The notes: generated by a model not told the origin, from the sequence alone. A DNA stretch of 64,000 nt from Epiperipatus broadwayi (GCA_028023455.1 JAQFVV010006469.1:1054001-1118000); one strand, 5' to 3'; shown: positions 35,607 through 48,546, numbered from the stretch's first letter. Numbers and translations are program-made.

Positions 35607-35813
35607 TTGAGAAACATGAAACAGAAAAGGTTGTGTGATACTTCGTTTGCTATAAAACATTGGTTTAACAATATTTTGTTCATTGGCAGTAAGATGATGG
35701 TGGAGTTGCTAAAATTAGAATTTTTAAACTATTTTCAAATCTATAGATCTGTAAAAGCTAATTCTTGGGTTCAAAACCTTGAATGTTTTAAGTTTTCAAA
35801 TCATTATAGTTAA
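35607..35813 (+). pseudogene. CENP-B/Tigger-type DNA-binding domain relic
   Basis: The 68-codon frame contains FAIKHWFNNILFIGSKMMVE and ends YRSVKANSWVQNLECFKFSN. This resembles the second helix-turn-helix domain of pogo/Tigger transposases and CENP-B (W...R..G.P.....L..KA......, then F.AS.GWL..FK.RH). Key positions are only partly kept. It could be a chance match. If real, it is one domain of a dead transposase. Confidence 0.35.
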
Positions 35814-36229
35814 TAGCATAATTAGTGTAAGTCTATTTAAAATGATATAGTTTGTTCAGTTGTACTTCCTTTAATCCATAGACAATAAATTTTTATATAT
35901 TTGAAACATTGTGCTACATGATATAAGTAAACTTAAGAAGACACACAGAGTGATTCCTTGTATATGTATACAGTCTGAAAAGACTGGCATAAATAAAATG
36001 TTAATATCTTCTTCTTCAAGGAGAAAACAATATTTACCAGTCACCTGATTTATTTGATAGCTAAGAATAGCTACCTATTCATTTACCAAATAATTATATA
36101 AATAGTATAAATTTCTGGATTTGAAATCTTTCTTATGCACTAACCTCTACCCTCTGAGAATCTTCATTATATGTATATCATTATTATTTTTAATCATTAC
36201 TAATTCACTTCTCTCCAAGTTTAATCCAG

Positions 36230-36425
36230 TTTTTTTTATTCATGGTTTGCTCTCTCTACGTCACTCCAGAAAACTTCCCTTCTTCATCCATCCATCTCAT
36301 ATGTGGTCTCAATAGCCTCAAATCTAGCTTTAAAAAGGTCAATTATTCATCTCTTTTAGCAACATGCCTGATCCAACTACATTTCACCCTTTTAATTCTT
36401 TCAATGATATCAATATTATCCACTT
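36230..36425 (-). pseudogene. RTE-like LINE C-terminal fragment
   Basis: The minus strand reads IIERIKRVKCSWIRHVAKRD (36.36-36.42 kb) and, after a frame change, LRPHMRWMDEEGKFSGVT (36.24-36.30 kb). These match the RTE C-terminal pattern I.R.KW.W.GHVAR..D.RW followed by RGRP..RW.DDI....G. Nothing of the catalytic part was seen nearby. Confidence 0.6.
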
Positions 36426-36429
36426 AATC

Positions 36430-39400
36430 CTCATCCTCATATTTCATTTTCTACCCCTTCCTGTTACTTTTAAAGTACATCTCTCTACATTTCATTGTAT
36501 GGTTTGAAATTTTTATATTGTTCTTTTATTCAGCACCAAAGTCTCGGGTTTATAATTAAGAACCGAGAAACATATCTATTAAAATCTTTATTTTTATATA
36601 AGCATATTTTATTTTGATATTAAGTTAGGTCTACCAAAAAAAAAAAAAAAAACCACTCCAATCAAGTTTAATTCCATAATTAATTGTATCAATTACGTTT
36701 CCATCTAAATTAATAATCTGACTGTAATTTTACTTTTTATTTCCATCAATCTTTGTTTTCGCTTAACGATTTTCACAGGTAAAAGACGTGAACATAGATT
36801 TCGGTTCCTTCCGTATATACTTTGCTTAGTATAAATAGTAATACCTGTCCAATGTTCCTGAATATACTCAAAAATTGACTTGCTAGATCCAGTCAAGAAC
36901 GCCATAATATAATGCTAATATTTACATCAAACAAATGTATATAGGGAGGAGGCCGAAATATAAATTCACGGCACGAATACAAACTTCTAACAAATTTGCT
37001 CAAAAATCCTCTGTTTATTAATAAAAATTATAAGTACTATCCGGATTTAACCATTGTTCATTGGAGACGCAATAACATTAAAATTTACTCTTTTTTGTTC
37101 ATATACTTATGAATTCCACTGTGGAATAAAAGCTTTCTATCAGAGTTTTTTCCCAACCTGCCTATTCTTTGAGGAAGGAATGCTTTTCTAAACATGTATG
37201 TTTTATTTAATAGAAATTTTTTTTTTGTTAATTTTCATATAGAAGTAAATACCACAAATATTAATTAACATTTATTAACCAAGGAAAAGCAAAATTAGCA
37301 ATTTATATAAAAAAAAAAAATCAAAGAATATATTTTTTCATATACATAGAACTTTTTTTTTTAAGCGCAATGTGACAAATCACGTGCTTCAAGAATTATT
37401 GTTCAAACTAATTTTCCGTATTCTTGAAAGCTTTCTTAATCATAAACAGTGTAATAGAATTTTAATGGGAGGAGGGGGCATTTTATCCTCTTCAAATAAA
37501 AAAAAATGCGTAATTAGGATTAATGTTAAGGTGTTCGCTTACCCAGAGAGATGCTAAATTGGTTTAGATTAGCCAATAAAATTTATATACAACAGCGTGG
37601 AGCAAATTTTCTTCATTTCCCAATGGAAATCTTGTCATTATGCAAATTATCAAAACGACACGTGATCTAAAGAATAATAAACTCACCTACTGGGATATTA
37701 AAATTTATGCAAAATAATAAAGAAAATAAATAATTCATGTAAGTAACACGCGTTTGAAAAATAAATAAGTGAAATAATGAAATATATTTTTAGAATAGGT
37801 ATTGTGCTTTTTGAAATAGAATTTAAACCATTCGATTCGTAATGTTATTAAACAAGTTTTTTTTTAAAAAAAAAACAAAAAACAACCCTCCACTCCATTA
37901 ATGCATTATAAAATACGCATATAACACAAAAGTACTGTAGTTCTTTACCTCTTTTTTCCTTCCAAGTTTTAAATTATTAATAATCTGTTTTTAAGTTTAA
38001 AAACGTAAAGTACTCTTAATATATATATTTTGAGAGTAAATGGGCTTTTTTTTTTTTTTAATTATTTCTTGCAGATAAATAGTACATTTTTTTAAAAATA
38101 ACTATAAATTATTCAATATATCAAATTTAACTCTTTTTATTTATTATCAAAACGCTAAATCTTTAATTGTGATCAGGTTTATTTTTTTAACTATCATTTG
38201 ATTTGGAACAATATAGGTTTAATCTGTAAAAAAAAAAAAAAAGTGGTGTTTTAATTCCTCACTAATTAAAAATAGAATCATGGCATATGAATCAACACTT
38301 CTTGAGTTTAATCAAGTTTAATAATATAGGTGAAAGACGATGCAGAATTTTCTGTGCGTACATTTTTTTCAGGCCCAGATGTAAATATTTTGATATATAT
38401 ATATTCAAACAACCATTACTCTACTCTCAGTATCTTTGATTACCACAAAACGAGTTGCCTAGGAAACACTATAAATTCCCAAGCTCGGCAGTTCTCAAAG
38501 CCATAAGTTATCCTTTGAGAATTCGAAAGCTTTTAAAGTTAGAGGATTAAAGAGATAGAGATTATATGATTTTTTTGTTTAGATTTTATAATAAAATTGA
38601 GAAATATGAGGATAAGATAGGGCTGAACAAATAATTGGCTGAAAATGAGCAAGAAGAAAATGGAAAATGGAGATTATTGTGATATGTAATGTTTTTCGGA
38701 CTGGTTGGCTAAAGTGTAAGAAGAAGGTGAATTTATTGTGATGTGCAATGCTTTTGGAAAGGTTTCTTTTTGTGCATAGAAGCTTCTGATTTTATTTAAG
38801 GAAAAACCATTTCCCATTAAATTACATCAAGACATGATTAGACTCATTAAAAAAGAAAAAAAAGTAATTGTGAACAAGACACTTTTAATGGCCATTCAAC
38901 TACAACGCAAGAATTTTATGTTGCAGTGCATTTGCCCATAATCTAATGATCTAGGATTCAAATTTGGGTTGAGATTCAAATTTTTTTCTTTCTAATAACT
39001 GAATATTTTTAAGCAAACTAAAACAGATTGATAATCGAACTTGACTTGTCAATATCTGCAGACCATTCAATTAAATAAAATAATATACAGCTTTAACTTA
39101 TTTAGTGAAGACAGCTAGTTCCCCAAAACTCATCATAAAGCATGAATATCTTATATAAAAACAAGGAAATATAATGGTTTTCTATGGGGAAAAAGTAGCT
39201 TGTTATTGCAGTTAAATATTATTGTAAATATTACTTTAACAAACAATTTAACCTAACACATATATTAAGTTAATTTAATAAAAAATTCAAATATATACAT
39301 GTGTAAACTATGTTATGTGTATATTACACAGCAGTCATCATTATCCAGTTTTCTAAGTCATCAGTTACTCAGAGTTCATTGTTTTCTTTTATATGCTTTC

Positions 39401-39650
39401 ATGATCTTGGTTTTTTTTTTTTTTTGGGGGGGGGGGGGGTACACTAGGTGTTGGTAGTTGAGGATCTCTAGAAAGTAAGATTAGAATGGATGGTTCATTT
39501 TCTTCTCTAATTTTTTCCCCATCTTATAAAGTCTCATTTGTTGACTTTATGCTATCATGGCCTCATGACATAAAATCACTTCTTTCAGTTTTTTGATATC
39601 CAGGTTTTTCTCTATAGGCTTTTCAATTTTCTTTCATTCATTGTCTTTCT
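36430..39650. other. AT-rich DNA, no gene recognised
   Basis: No recognised family. Homopolymer-rich: A runs at 36637-36653 and 37310-37321, T runs at 38047-38060, and a T15/G15 junction at about 39412-39440. Confidence 0.4.
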
Positions 39651-39655
39651 TTTTT

Positions 39656-40065
39656 TCATCCAGTTTGCATTAATTTCTTATTAGTTAATACTTTCATGTG
39701 TAATTCCAAAAATTCTTCAATGTTATCATTGTCAACTTTTGTAAATCTTGCTTTCTTGATTAGGTCATATATGATGGTTGAAGTAGGTTCTTTTTGAACT
39801 TTGGTGCTTGTAATGAATTGCAAGCAGATCTCCTTCCACATAAGGTTAAGAGTTATATTACTAATCTTGGTTTCTTTGTTGACTATAAAATCAAGTTATT
39901 TTTATATTGAAATCCTTCAATAGTTGTTGAATTGTTTAACAGCATTATTATCCAAAGTCTCAATAAGATTTAGCCTTAGTTGTTGAAGATAGTACTTCAT
40001 GGAAGTTGTAATGATTACTTGATTCATAGATTGAAGAGTGATGTGATATTTAGTGGGATTAGCTG
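39656..40065 (-). pseudogene. Tigger/pogo-like transposase C-terminus
   Basis: The minus-strand translation contains ITLQSMNQVIITTSMKYYLQ (near 40.02 kb), matching the catalytic-domain block TS.IQPMDQGVI..FK..Y. Further on come NITLNLMWKEICLQFITSTK and VDNDNIEEFLELHMKVLTNK (39.68-39.85 kb). These match the family's W....LC..F and V...D.EE.L..H...LTN(E)EL endings. Stops lie between the blocks. It is the dead C-terminal half of a DDE transposase of the pogo/Tigger group. Confidence 0.65.
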
Positions 40066-40084
40066 CTCCCATAATTCCATTGGA

Positions 40085-41085
40085 AACCTATGTAGCTATA
40101 AACTTTTATTTGTGAAAAAAAAAATTCAATATCTCTAGAAAAAAATTGTAATTTCTTTATGTAAATGTTTAGTAAAATGGAATGGTAAAGAAAAAATACG
40201 CCTGCAATTGAGAATTTTTTATATCTTTCAGCAAAATTGCTTCTCATTGCACTAAAAAAAACCCATCCTGAAATGTCATTTTTTAAAAATATCCATTAAC
40301 ATTAACTTAGAAATATCAGATCCAAATACTTATTGAATTAACCATGTAAACCAAGCATCAACCCCACAAATAAACACTAAAAAAATGTGTGTAACAGCTA
40401 TATAATACAGGCTAACCATGAGATGAATAATGAATCCACGAGATTTGAAATGACATCAAACCCCAAATACATTATGGAGGAATATATGAAAGAAAGTAAT
40501 ATGATGAGTGAATTAGATGAATATTGAGCACCATATTGTCACCTTCATACGTGCCATCAAAACATATTTATGTGAAATTATTTAGAATTAAAAAAGTAAT
40601 ATTAATAATATCTCATTTAGCTGTACTATTTTGACCATAAAGACTTATTTTATCAGTTTAAAAATAGCTAAATTATAGTACTATACATTATAAAACCTAA
40701 TTGCATGGTTAACTTTGAAAAAAATAAAAATTCTCACATATTAAAAGTATATATACACATCTAATGTATTGTAATCAATATTTAAGACTTTTTTAATAGT
40801 ATATATTATGCACATCTAAATAAACAATACTTTATATACAAATATACTAATTATGATCGTCTTTATGGTATGAGATGTCATGTTTTTATGTACAGTAGCC
40901 ATTTTCTTGGAATGATCTAGAAATTTTTTGAATAATACAGTACATTTTAATGGTAGAGATATGGACTATTTAAATAAAAATTAAAAGTGTGAACTTTCTT
41001 CACTTTATATGTATAGCATTTCTATCAAACAAAATTTATTATTAAAAGCTTAAAGCAAGAAATTATCTCCTTTCTTCCTTTTTTT
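40085..41085. other. AT-rich DNA, nothing recognised
   Basis: No recognised motif; possibly upstream debris of the transposase remnant in its first part. Confidence 0.4.
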
Positions 41086-41091
41086 TTTACC

Positions 41092-41835
41092 AAAAATATG
41101 CTTACAATAATAGCAGTTTTGATTTGGCTGAAATTAATTTTAATAAAGGTTTTAATTTAAATTGTTTGATTGAATATTTTAGTTAATATACATAATAGTA
41201 GACAAATTAAAACTAATTATTAATAGCAAATAACAAAAAATTATTTTTAGTTTTATACTAAATGAAATTTGTATTTTTTTATGTACTATATATTTTTTTA
41301 ATTTGTGGTAAAGTTTCCATTTGTTTGGATATATCTGAAATAAATTATGAGATTTTAATTTGAAATCAGTGTTATTTTTTATTTTAGATTTAGTAACTTT
41401 TGATCATATAAAGTTTATTATTAATTGCATAACTCATGAAATCATTCACCCCACACTACTTTTTACTGAAAATACTTTAGATTTATGATAATAGCAGATT
41501 TGATTTGACTGAAAAGTTTTAATTCAAATTTAGTTGACTGAATATTTTGGCTAATATAGTACACAATTTAAAATTAATTAGTATATGACCAAAATTTATT
41601 TTTAGTTTTATACTGAATAAAATTTGTATTCTTTTTTGATACTGTATTTTTTTATTTGCCACAATGTCACCTTTTGCTTGGTTATGTCTGAAACAAATTA
41701 TGATATTGTGATTTAAAATTAAGCAAATACTGTATAGTAAATAATATTTTAAACTTATATTTAGTAACTTTGATTATGTAAAATTGATTATTAATTGCAT
41801 ACTGCATTAAATCTTTTTTCCTCTCAAAATAACTT
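41092..41835 (+). repeat. Diverged tandem duplication, period about 373 bp
   Basis: Two neighbouring copies (about 41092-41463 and 41464-41835) share AATAGCAG, TTTTAGTTTTATACT, AATTTGTATT, GATTTAGTAACTTTTGAT-type and ATTATTAATTGCATA blocks in the same order. The spacing of matching blocks is about 373 bases. A weaker third trace (TCACTAACTTTTGATATAAT) is at 42291. Divergence is high, so the duplication is old. Confidence 0.6.
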
Positions 41836-41839
41836 GCAA

Positions 41840-42895
41840 TTTTTGTAAATAAATTTTACAATTATGATGATTTCAATTTTTCCACATGAAAAATACCATA
41901 AACATTTTAATCTCTAAAAATGAGTAAATATACTGCTCTTAAGTTAATGTACACATTGTAAAATATAATATTAATACATTTGGTAGTTATACATTATTAA
42001 AATAGGCTTTGGATTACTTATTGTATGTACTAAATAAAATCTTTTTTTTGCCTTATATAATCATTAATAATGAAAATATTTACTTTGGATATGTCATTAA
42101 TGAATGTATTAATTTTCTTGCAAAGATATTGAATGAAAAGTAAATAAAATACTATACATTTAAACCTTTTTAATTTTATAATCAAACTACTTTATATTGT
42201 ATTATTGTATTATTTTACTGTGTTTAATGAATAAACCTTGTACTGTATATTTTTAGCATGAATGTCACCATTTTTCTTTCAGATGACATAGAGTCACTAA
42301 CTTTTGATATAATCAATCTTACTAAATGGCCTCTTGTTTTTTTAAAAGGGCAGTTTAAAAAAATGATTTTTTAATAATTGTTATAGCAAATAATCAATTC
42401 TAATTGAAATAGTAGGCACAAATTGATAATTATTATGGTGAATCCTCACAAAAAGGTTGGTCACTAAGTGGTATATAGGTATATATATAAAATATTTTGT
42501 AATAAATGCTTTTGTTTACTGTGCACTAAACACTAAAAAATAATTGTTTTCTTCATCATAATTGAAGTTTTTATATTCAACTTGCAATAACAATGTGGGG
42601 TGTCCAGAAATTAATTTAATCACATATTGTAAAAAATAGTGGATGAATTAATTAATTTCGGGTCATCCATTCCTTTTATTTCAAATTAAATATTAAAAAC
42701 ACCACATGATTAAAAAAACAATGATTTGTTGGCTTTTTATTGTGCAGTAAATAAAAGTGTTGATTGTAAAATATTTTTATATATTATTTTTAAGTTTTTA
42801 GTCTTCACACAATAAACAAAAGCATTTATTACAAAATATTATATATATATTATTTTTATTTTTCTAGTACCTGCATATTTTTTCTAATTATTTCT
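41840..42895. other. AT-rich DNA, nothing recognised
   Basis: It includes short duplicated phrases such as ATAAATGCTTTTGTTTAC and its reverse complement near 42503 and 42813, but no recognised element. Confidence 0.4.
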
Positions 42896-42899
42896 ATTT

Positions 42900-43208
42900 A
42901 ACATCACATGATCATATAAGCTGATGAGCTTGGATTGAAAATATTATAGCATTTTCAATTTAAGTCTCATAGTTTTGTAGTTAAGTAGAGATAAAAAGTG
43001 ACTGCTAGAGGGTTGCATTAGATCCTAAGATCTAGGTACAGTGCTCTCAGATCCAAGGCTTCTCACTGATGAAGGCCACAAGCCAGAAACTAGTCTGAGG
43101 ATATTAGATGAGTAGGCACTAGATGGGGATTTTATGCACAAACTTTCTGGTATCCATTGATTACTCTGGCTTGCACTGAGTGGCAATACGTATAGAGAGT
43201 TTTGCCTG
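42900..43208 (+). mobile_element. Family A hammerhead element, single copy
   Basis: It starts ACATCACATGATCATATAAG and passes through TTGGATTGAAAATATTATAG, GACTGCTAGAGGGTTGCATT and AGATCCTAAGATCTAGG. It then continues with GTGCTCTCAGATCCAAGGCT and the hammerhead, and ends in GGCAATACG and AGAGTTTTGCC. Unlike the 15.7-kb copy it is not palindromic. The shared ends (GCAAAACT at the left of related copies, AGTTTTGC here) give short terminal inverted repeats. No coding capacity. Confidence 0.75.
43060..43101 (+). ncRNA. Hammerhead ribozyme motif, family A, 43-kb copy
   Basis: Stem I strand TTCTCA (43060-43065) is followed by CTGATGA (43066-43072), stem II GGC/GCC with a CACAA loop, GAAAC (43086-43090), TA, GTC (43093-43095) and TGAGGA (43096-43101). 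Stem I again pairs in six positions. Relative to the 15.9-kb copy the third pair changes from U-G to U-A and the fifth from C-G to U-G, so pairing is kept despite substitutions. The whole core is intact, and the predicted cut is after C43095. Confidence 0.7.
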
Positions 43209-43209
43209 A

Positions 43210-45175
43210 TTTTATTTCTATTTAAAATAAAAATGATATTGCAGTATTTGTAACATTGTAAAAGAAATTCACAGTACATTAAAAATTGTTTCAATATTAT
43301 TTTATTTATGAAAGAAATGTTTTAAAAAAGGAATTTTATCATCAAGAGTAAAAAAAATGTTACATCTACATTTTGTGCCATCTCTTGCCCATTTTGGTTA
43401 CATATTCTTCATTTTAGACTTATTTTATAGAAAATTCATCTATATTTAAAATTTTAATTCCAAAAAAATCTGCATTTGGCAGTATTTTTGCAAAAAAAAA
43501 TCGATTTTCTTCTTGATGTCTATTGTCATATTAACCAACCTCTGTTTACTTATAAGGTGCTGCAAAGCACTGACTGTCAACTTTGGCCATTGTTCACCTG
43601 GTGTTTCTAACTGTCAAAGTCAAAAATCAAACCAAAATGTTTTATGCTTTCATAATAGATTTTGAATGTAAATAAATATATTTCCTGTAATTTTTTTACA
43701 TTCATTATTAAGTTTTTACATTAATTTACTTAAATATAAACTTTGATTCAAAAATTTTTAAATTTTACAGGAAAAATAATCAAGACAAGTGAATAGCGCT
43801 TGTCTGCTATTCAAGACAAGTAAATAATGCTTGATTGCTATTTGTGTTTCAATGACATTTGGTAACAACTAGCAAAATGCAACTATTTTTCATAAATATT
43901 TATGTATTTTATTATTACTTTTTAACTATATTAACTAATAATATGGCTAGATTTAAATTTTTATTTAAAATATTTTAATTTTAGATGAAGCAAAGATAAC
44001 ATAAGTGAATAATCAGCATTCATAATTTCTAAGACACGAGAAATAAATGGTGATTTCACATTGTAATTCTTTTGTTTTACTGCAGTCTACTTTTGTTATG
44101 TTTTTATTATATTTTTCTTCAGTTATTAACATTATTTTAAATTTTTCATTACATTTAACCAATTTGAATGTAAAATAATTCAATTTTTAGAAGCTAAATT
44201 AAAACAATTCTGATTATTGTACATTAATATAGATGTGAATAGAAACAGATTAGAATTGTATTTGATGGATCTGGCCAATACAAAAATTTGTTAAACAAAA
44301 GGTTTTAAAAGAAGCAATTTTTATAATCAATTGAAAATAAGACTTGTTTTTATTTTGGTTTTAATTGAACATTAAATTTTTTTACTGTAATCTTTTTTTT
44401 TTAATAAAAGGTGTTTAAAAAATATATTCACCTTCTTATGTGCATTACTGAAAACTTAATAAACCAGTATCAACATGTTCAAAATTGAACCCACTAGTCT
44501 TTCTAAAGTACACAAACTAGTAAAACAACTTGAAATATTTTATTGTCATGTTGCATTATCATTGATTTCCAATATACGCACCCAACTAAAGATAAAATTA
44601 AGACAGAGGCAATAAGAAACAAAGTGCAACACCTATTTACCAATATCCATTTATTAAGATAAATATAAAGACATAAATATAAGGACATATATTTTATTAA
44701 TGTAGTGTACAAATTATAAGTGATCAAAAACAAAAGAGATTTTAAAAAAACCTAAAACCTTGTAAACATGTATATGTATATATTGTTTAATAAAGATAAA
44801 TACTTAAAATATATATATTTTTTCACTGTTTCTCTTCTCGTTTTATTATTTAATTAAGAATAGCCATATATTCTTTTATGAATTTATATTGGATAACCAG
44901 CTTAGCTAAAAATTCAATGTGGTTGATAAATGGGTATCCAAGATATACAAAAACTCTCAAACTTTCTCTATCCAACAAATTGTAAACCTGATAAGCAAGA
45001 CTTTCTTTCTCATTATTTTTTTAAACTGATAACACATCACCTGAACTACAAAATGTCACAAATTTTTTTTTTATATATGTTGTTATCCATTAGTAATTTG
45101 ATGGCAATTTTCTTCCAATTTCACTATATATCATCTAGAGTAAACTTTAGTATTGAATAAACACCAAATGGCAAT
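43210..45175. other. AT-rich DNA, nothing recognised
   Basis: No recognised family. A short direct repeat (TTGTCTGCTATTCAAGACAAGT region) is near 43785-43850. Confidence 0.4.
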
Positions 45176-45177
45176 GC

Positions 45178-46625
45178 TTTGGAGTGCCCTATGTCACCTA
45201 TTTTGTTTTTATTATATATGAGAGAAATGAAGAGAGCAATAGAAAGACCGTGAAGAGGGTTATAGATAGCATTAATAGATGGCAATGAAGTGTATACATT
45301 ATCAGGTCTTTATTTGGTGATGATATTTTCTTGTGCATAAAAAGTAAAGAAGATATGGAAGTTATGCTAAAAATATGTGAAAGAGTGGGTAAAGAGATGG
45401 GGTTTAAATTTAGTGAAGAAAAATCAAAAGTAATGATGATAAATGCTGGTGAAAGAGAAGAGAAATTTTTTTTATTGAAAGATATAAAGTTAAATGTGGT
45501 GAATAGGTATAACTATTTGGGAATTATCTTAAGTAATCACAGAAATTGCTTGGATGGATGGGGAAAACAATTGATAAATGAAACAAAGAAAAGAAAAGAA
45601 CTAGTAAAGAAATTAACCATGCTTTCATATAATAAATGTGATGTAGCAAGAATTGTATGGAAAGGAGTGGCAGTAGCAAGGTTAACTTATAATGATGTGT
45701 TATAGAAAAAGTACAATGAGAAGTAGGAAGACATGCATTAGATGCAGATGTGTGGGTGGCAAAGGAGGATATTCAAGGAGAAATGGGATGGTCAAGGTTT
45801 TATATGAGAGATACAAAAAAGCAAAATGCAACTGTTCGGTAGATTGGGTAGATTACAATTTACGGATACTAAGAGAATATCCAAAATAGTATTTAATTAT
45901 GAGTAAAGAACACGCAATAAGATGGATGAAAAAGGTAGTATGGTATGCAGAAGATTTGGGTAAAGACTTTATGTCAGTATACTTGTACAAAAGGTGGGGT
46001 GATTGAGTTGTAATGTTGTAGTAGCAAAAAATGGTTTAAAAGAATAGATGCATTAATGAAAAATAGGAAGTTGGAGAATTGGAGAACTAGTAAGGAGAGT
46101 AAAAAAAAGTTTAAATATATATATAGTGAGTGTGAGTTAATATATGATAATAGCAAGGAAAGTAGTTTTCTGTTTAAGACTCAAACATGATCATTAGCAA
46201 CAAGGGAATATAACATAAATGGAGTAATGTGGGTGATTTAGTCTGCAAGTTATGGATGGAAGTCATGGAAAATATTAGGCATCTGCTGATTGAATGTAAA
46301 TGCTTACAAGCAGAAAGAGTACAAATAATGAAGTTATGGGAAAATAAATATAAACAAAGTGATTATATAGAAACTGAGTCTTGTTTTTTATGCTGGATTT
46401 GGAAAAAGATAAGGGAGATCTAGATATAAAGCCATAGAATGGACATTGTGGAAATGGGATGGAGAAGGATAGAGAAGAATATGAGTAAAACTTAGGGTGG
46501 AGAATGGAAAAGGAAGGTAAGGTGGCTAACAGGTTTTTCTAGGCATAGTGGCTAAGAGATTCCTGACTTCAATAAAGGGAGAAGTCATAGTGCATCACAT
46601 TGCAAGTTCTACTCCAGTTCTGAAA
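45178..46625 (+). mobile_element. Non-LTR retrotransposon E, copy 1 (decayed)
   Basis: The plus strand starts in the palm domain: GCPMSPILFLLYMREMKRAI-like sequence at 45184-45245 matches G.PLSP.LF.LY...M. The catalytic block FGDDIFLCIKSKEDMEVML follows at about 45318, in place of FADD. The longest open part (45331-45705) continues GKEMGFKFSEEKSKVMMIN and RYNYLGIILSNHRN, then breaks. At 46229-46423 a C-terminal piece has VCKLWMEVMENIRHLLIEC, the LINE C-x2-C...H-x4-C motif with the second Cys lost. The 3' end includes GCATCACATTGC and an A run at 46637. Copy 2 at 59.3-60.6 kb is the same family. Confidence 0.8.
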
Positions 46626-46639
46626 ATAACTTTAATCTA

Positions 46640-47725
46640 AAAAAAAAAAAACAATGGAATTACTGTGTTAATATTTTTAAAGATACATTATTTTGGGGTT
46701 AAAATCATTCTGTTTACCTTTATTAGATGATTTTCTAGGTTAAGGGTGATTTGAATCACTGAAAAAAAAATTGCAATTTATATCTTTAAAAAATTTTTTT
46801 CATTAGAAACTGTAAGACTATACATACAGTAGCTCCAAAATTAAAATGCAAACTACCAGAATGATCCAAAAAAGATAATCTTTGTTACTGTATCTGCCCT
46901 TATACAAAGAACTTAAAATATATATATATTGTAATGGTCAAAAAGTATAGTTACTTTAACCCAAACCAGACACATAGGTAAAGGGGGTTCGAACCTCACC
47001 CACCCTTTTAGATCATATCTAAGTGACTCACTTCCTTAACCTCATAAGAGTTAATTTTTTTGATTCAGCCTAGTGGTCAGATAGAGATAAGACTCTTAGG
47101 AATCCTAGACAAAGTACTAATCAGGTTTAAACATATAACAGACATTTACACATTGTTACTAATATAAATTATAGTTTATTGTTAGTATAAGAATGTCTAC
47201 ATTTCATTTATAATTGTTTACAAATAATTTGAGGAAATATACCGTATGTACACAAGATGCAGTTGTAGCTTACAATTTTTTAAATAAAAAAAAAACCCAA
47301 AATATTTGATATACAGTACATTATTAAATAAAGAAATGAATTTGACTAGATAAAGAGGAGATGCAAAAATCAATCTATGGCACGTGAACATGGTAAAGTT
47401 AATATGTCTTAATTAGTTAAACAAGCTGGAGGCTAACATAAACATAGCCTCCTTTATGCTACATATATATATAACTCGTAATGAATTTTGAACAATAAAT
47501 CTGCATAGCACCGCACATAAAAAGGTAAAATTTAGTGAACATATATATATATATATTTAAATGCATGTCTTTAATATAATAACGTCTTCATCATTTCACC
47601 AATTTTATTTATGGATAACTACATTGCTTTTAATTAATTATTATTTAAAAAAGGAACCCGTTCACCTTAATGTGACTCAGGTTCAGAAATTAAGAGTGTT
47701 GTAATAGCCTTTAGACCATTTCTCC
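46640..47725. other. AT-rich DNA with a possible tRNA-like trace
   Basis: Around 46984-47000 GGGGGTTCGAACCTCACCC contains a B-box-like core on either strand, and TTCAGCCTAGTGGTCAGAT at about 47066 resembles an A box. They are not arranged as one convincing tRNA, so no SINE is called. TA runs lie at 46919-46930 and 47540-47556. Confidence 0.3.
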
Positions 47726-47814
47726 TTTTTTTTTCTTTCATGTGTCATGGCATCGGCCGGGACAACTGCTTGTAAGGCAGCCGTGCTGATCTCTCGACCA
47801 CCAACGCTTGACAC
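47726..47814 (-). repeat. tRNA-derived SINE (family S), copy 2
   Basis: On the minus strand: TCAAGCGTTGGTGGTCGAGA (A-box region), CACGGCTGCCTTACAAGCAG, TTGTCCCGGCCGATGCCATG, ACACATGAAAGAAAAA. The B box is partly deleted (GTTCG missing). The head is closest to the tRNA-Gly-like copy at 63.4 kb. An old or internally deleted copy. Confidence 0.75.
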
Positions 47815-48405
47815 TATTTCTCCTTGCTGCCTCTTTAACAGGCTTCAACTCCAGGCAACTGATATATCCAATATTCATGAGCTGGCTGGATGAAGTAATC
47901 CAGAAAAATAATAAAATAGGAAAACTTAGATACACGATATAATCATAAAGTACAACTGTCTGGGAATACGATCAAATGATCATTAATATTAAAGCCTTAT
48001 TAACATTAATATATAGATATACGATCCCGTATGCTATTATGCTAAAATCTGTTATAAAATAATAATAATAAAACTCCCTTTAAGTCATTAAATTGATTAT
48101 ACATGGGTATTATACCAGCATCTTATTTATTAACATGATTAATCAATAATTATCATTGTTTAACTATTTTATGCACATAGATTTGATGAATATTGAATAG
48201 ATAATTATATGGAAAAAAGATCGCACTGTACTATTACAAAATATTAATTAACAGACGCTTATATAACGCACCTTCTACTGCGTAATTATTTAATAAGCAT
48301 ACCTGGTTTAATTATACATATAGAAATAAGAATTGCGAGGTACTTTTCTAAAAAATAAAATCAATATATTAAATAGATGCATATATATATAAGATATGAA
48401 CGTCT
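47815..48405. other. AT-rich DNA, nothing recognised
   Basis: No recognised sequence. Confidence 0.45.
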
Positions 48406-48410
48406 TTCTC

Positions 48411-48546
48411 AGTATGTTAGCCGAGAGGTCATCGCAGCCGCCTTGCAAAGCAAGTAGTTGGTTGCAGAGGGTTGTGGGTTCGCGTAGTTGTTTGCAGAGG
48501 GTTGTGGGTTCGCGTCCCGGCCGATGCTATGACATATGAAAAAAAA
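48411..48546 (+). repeat. tRNA-derived SINE (family S), copy 3
   Basis: A box TAGCCGAGAGG and B box GGTTCGCGTCC are both intact, followed by CGGCCGATGCTATGACATAT and an A tail. A 30-base tandem duplication (48455-48484 and 48485-48514, one difference) repeats the region TAGTTGGTTGCAGAGGGTTG plus the start of the B box. The copy therefore carries an extra partial B box. Confidence 0.85.

Noticed and set aside
46975-47130. Possible tRNA or SINE (GGTTCGAACC and a CCTAGTGGTCAG block)
   Set aside because: The A- and B-box-like pieces are in the wrong relative arrangement for one tRNA and no cloverleaf could be drawn.
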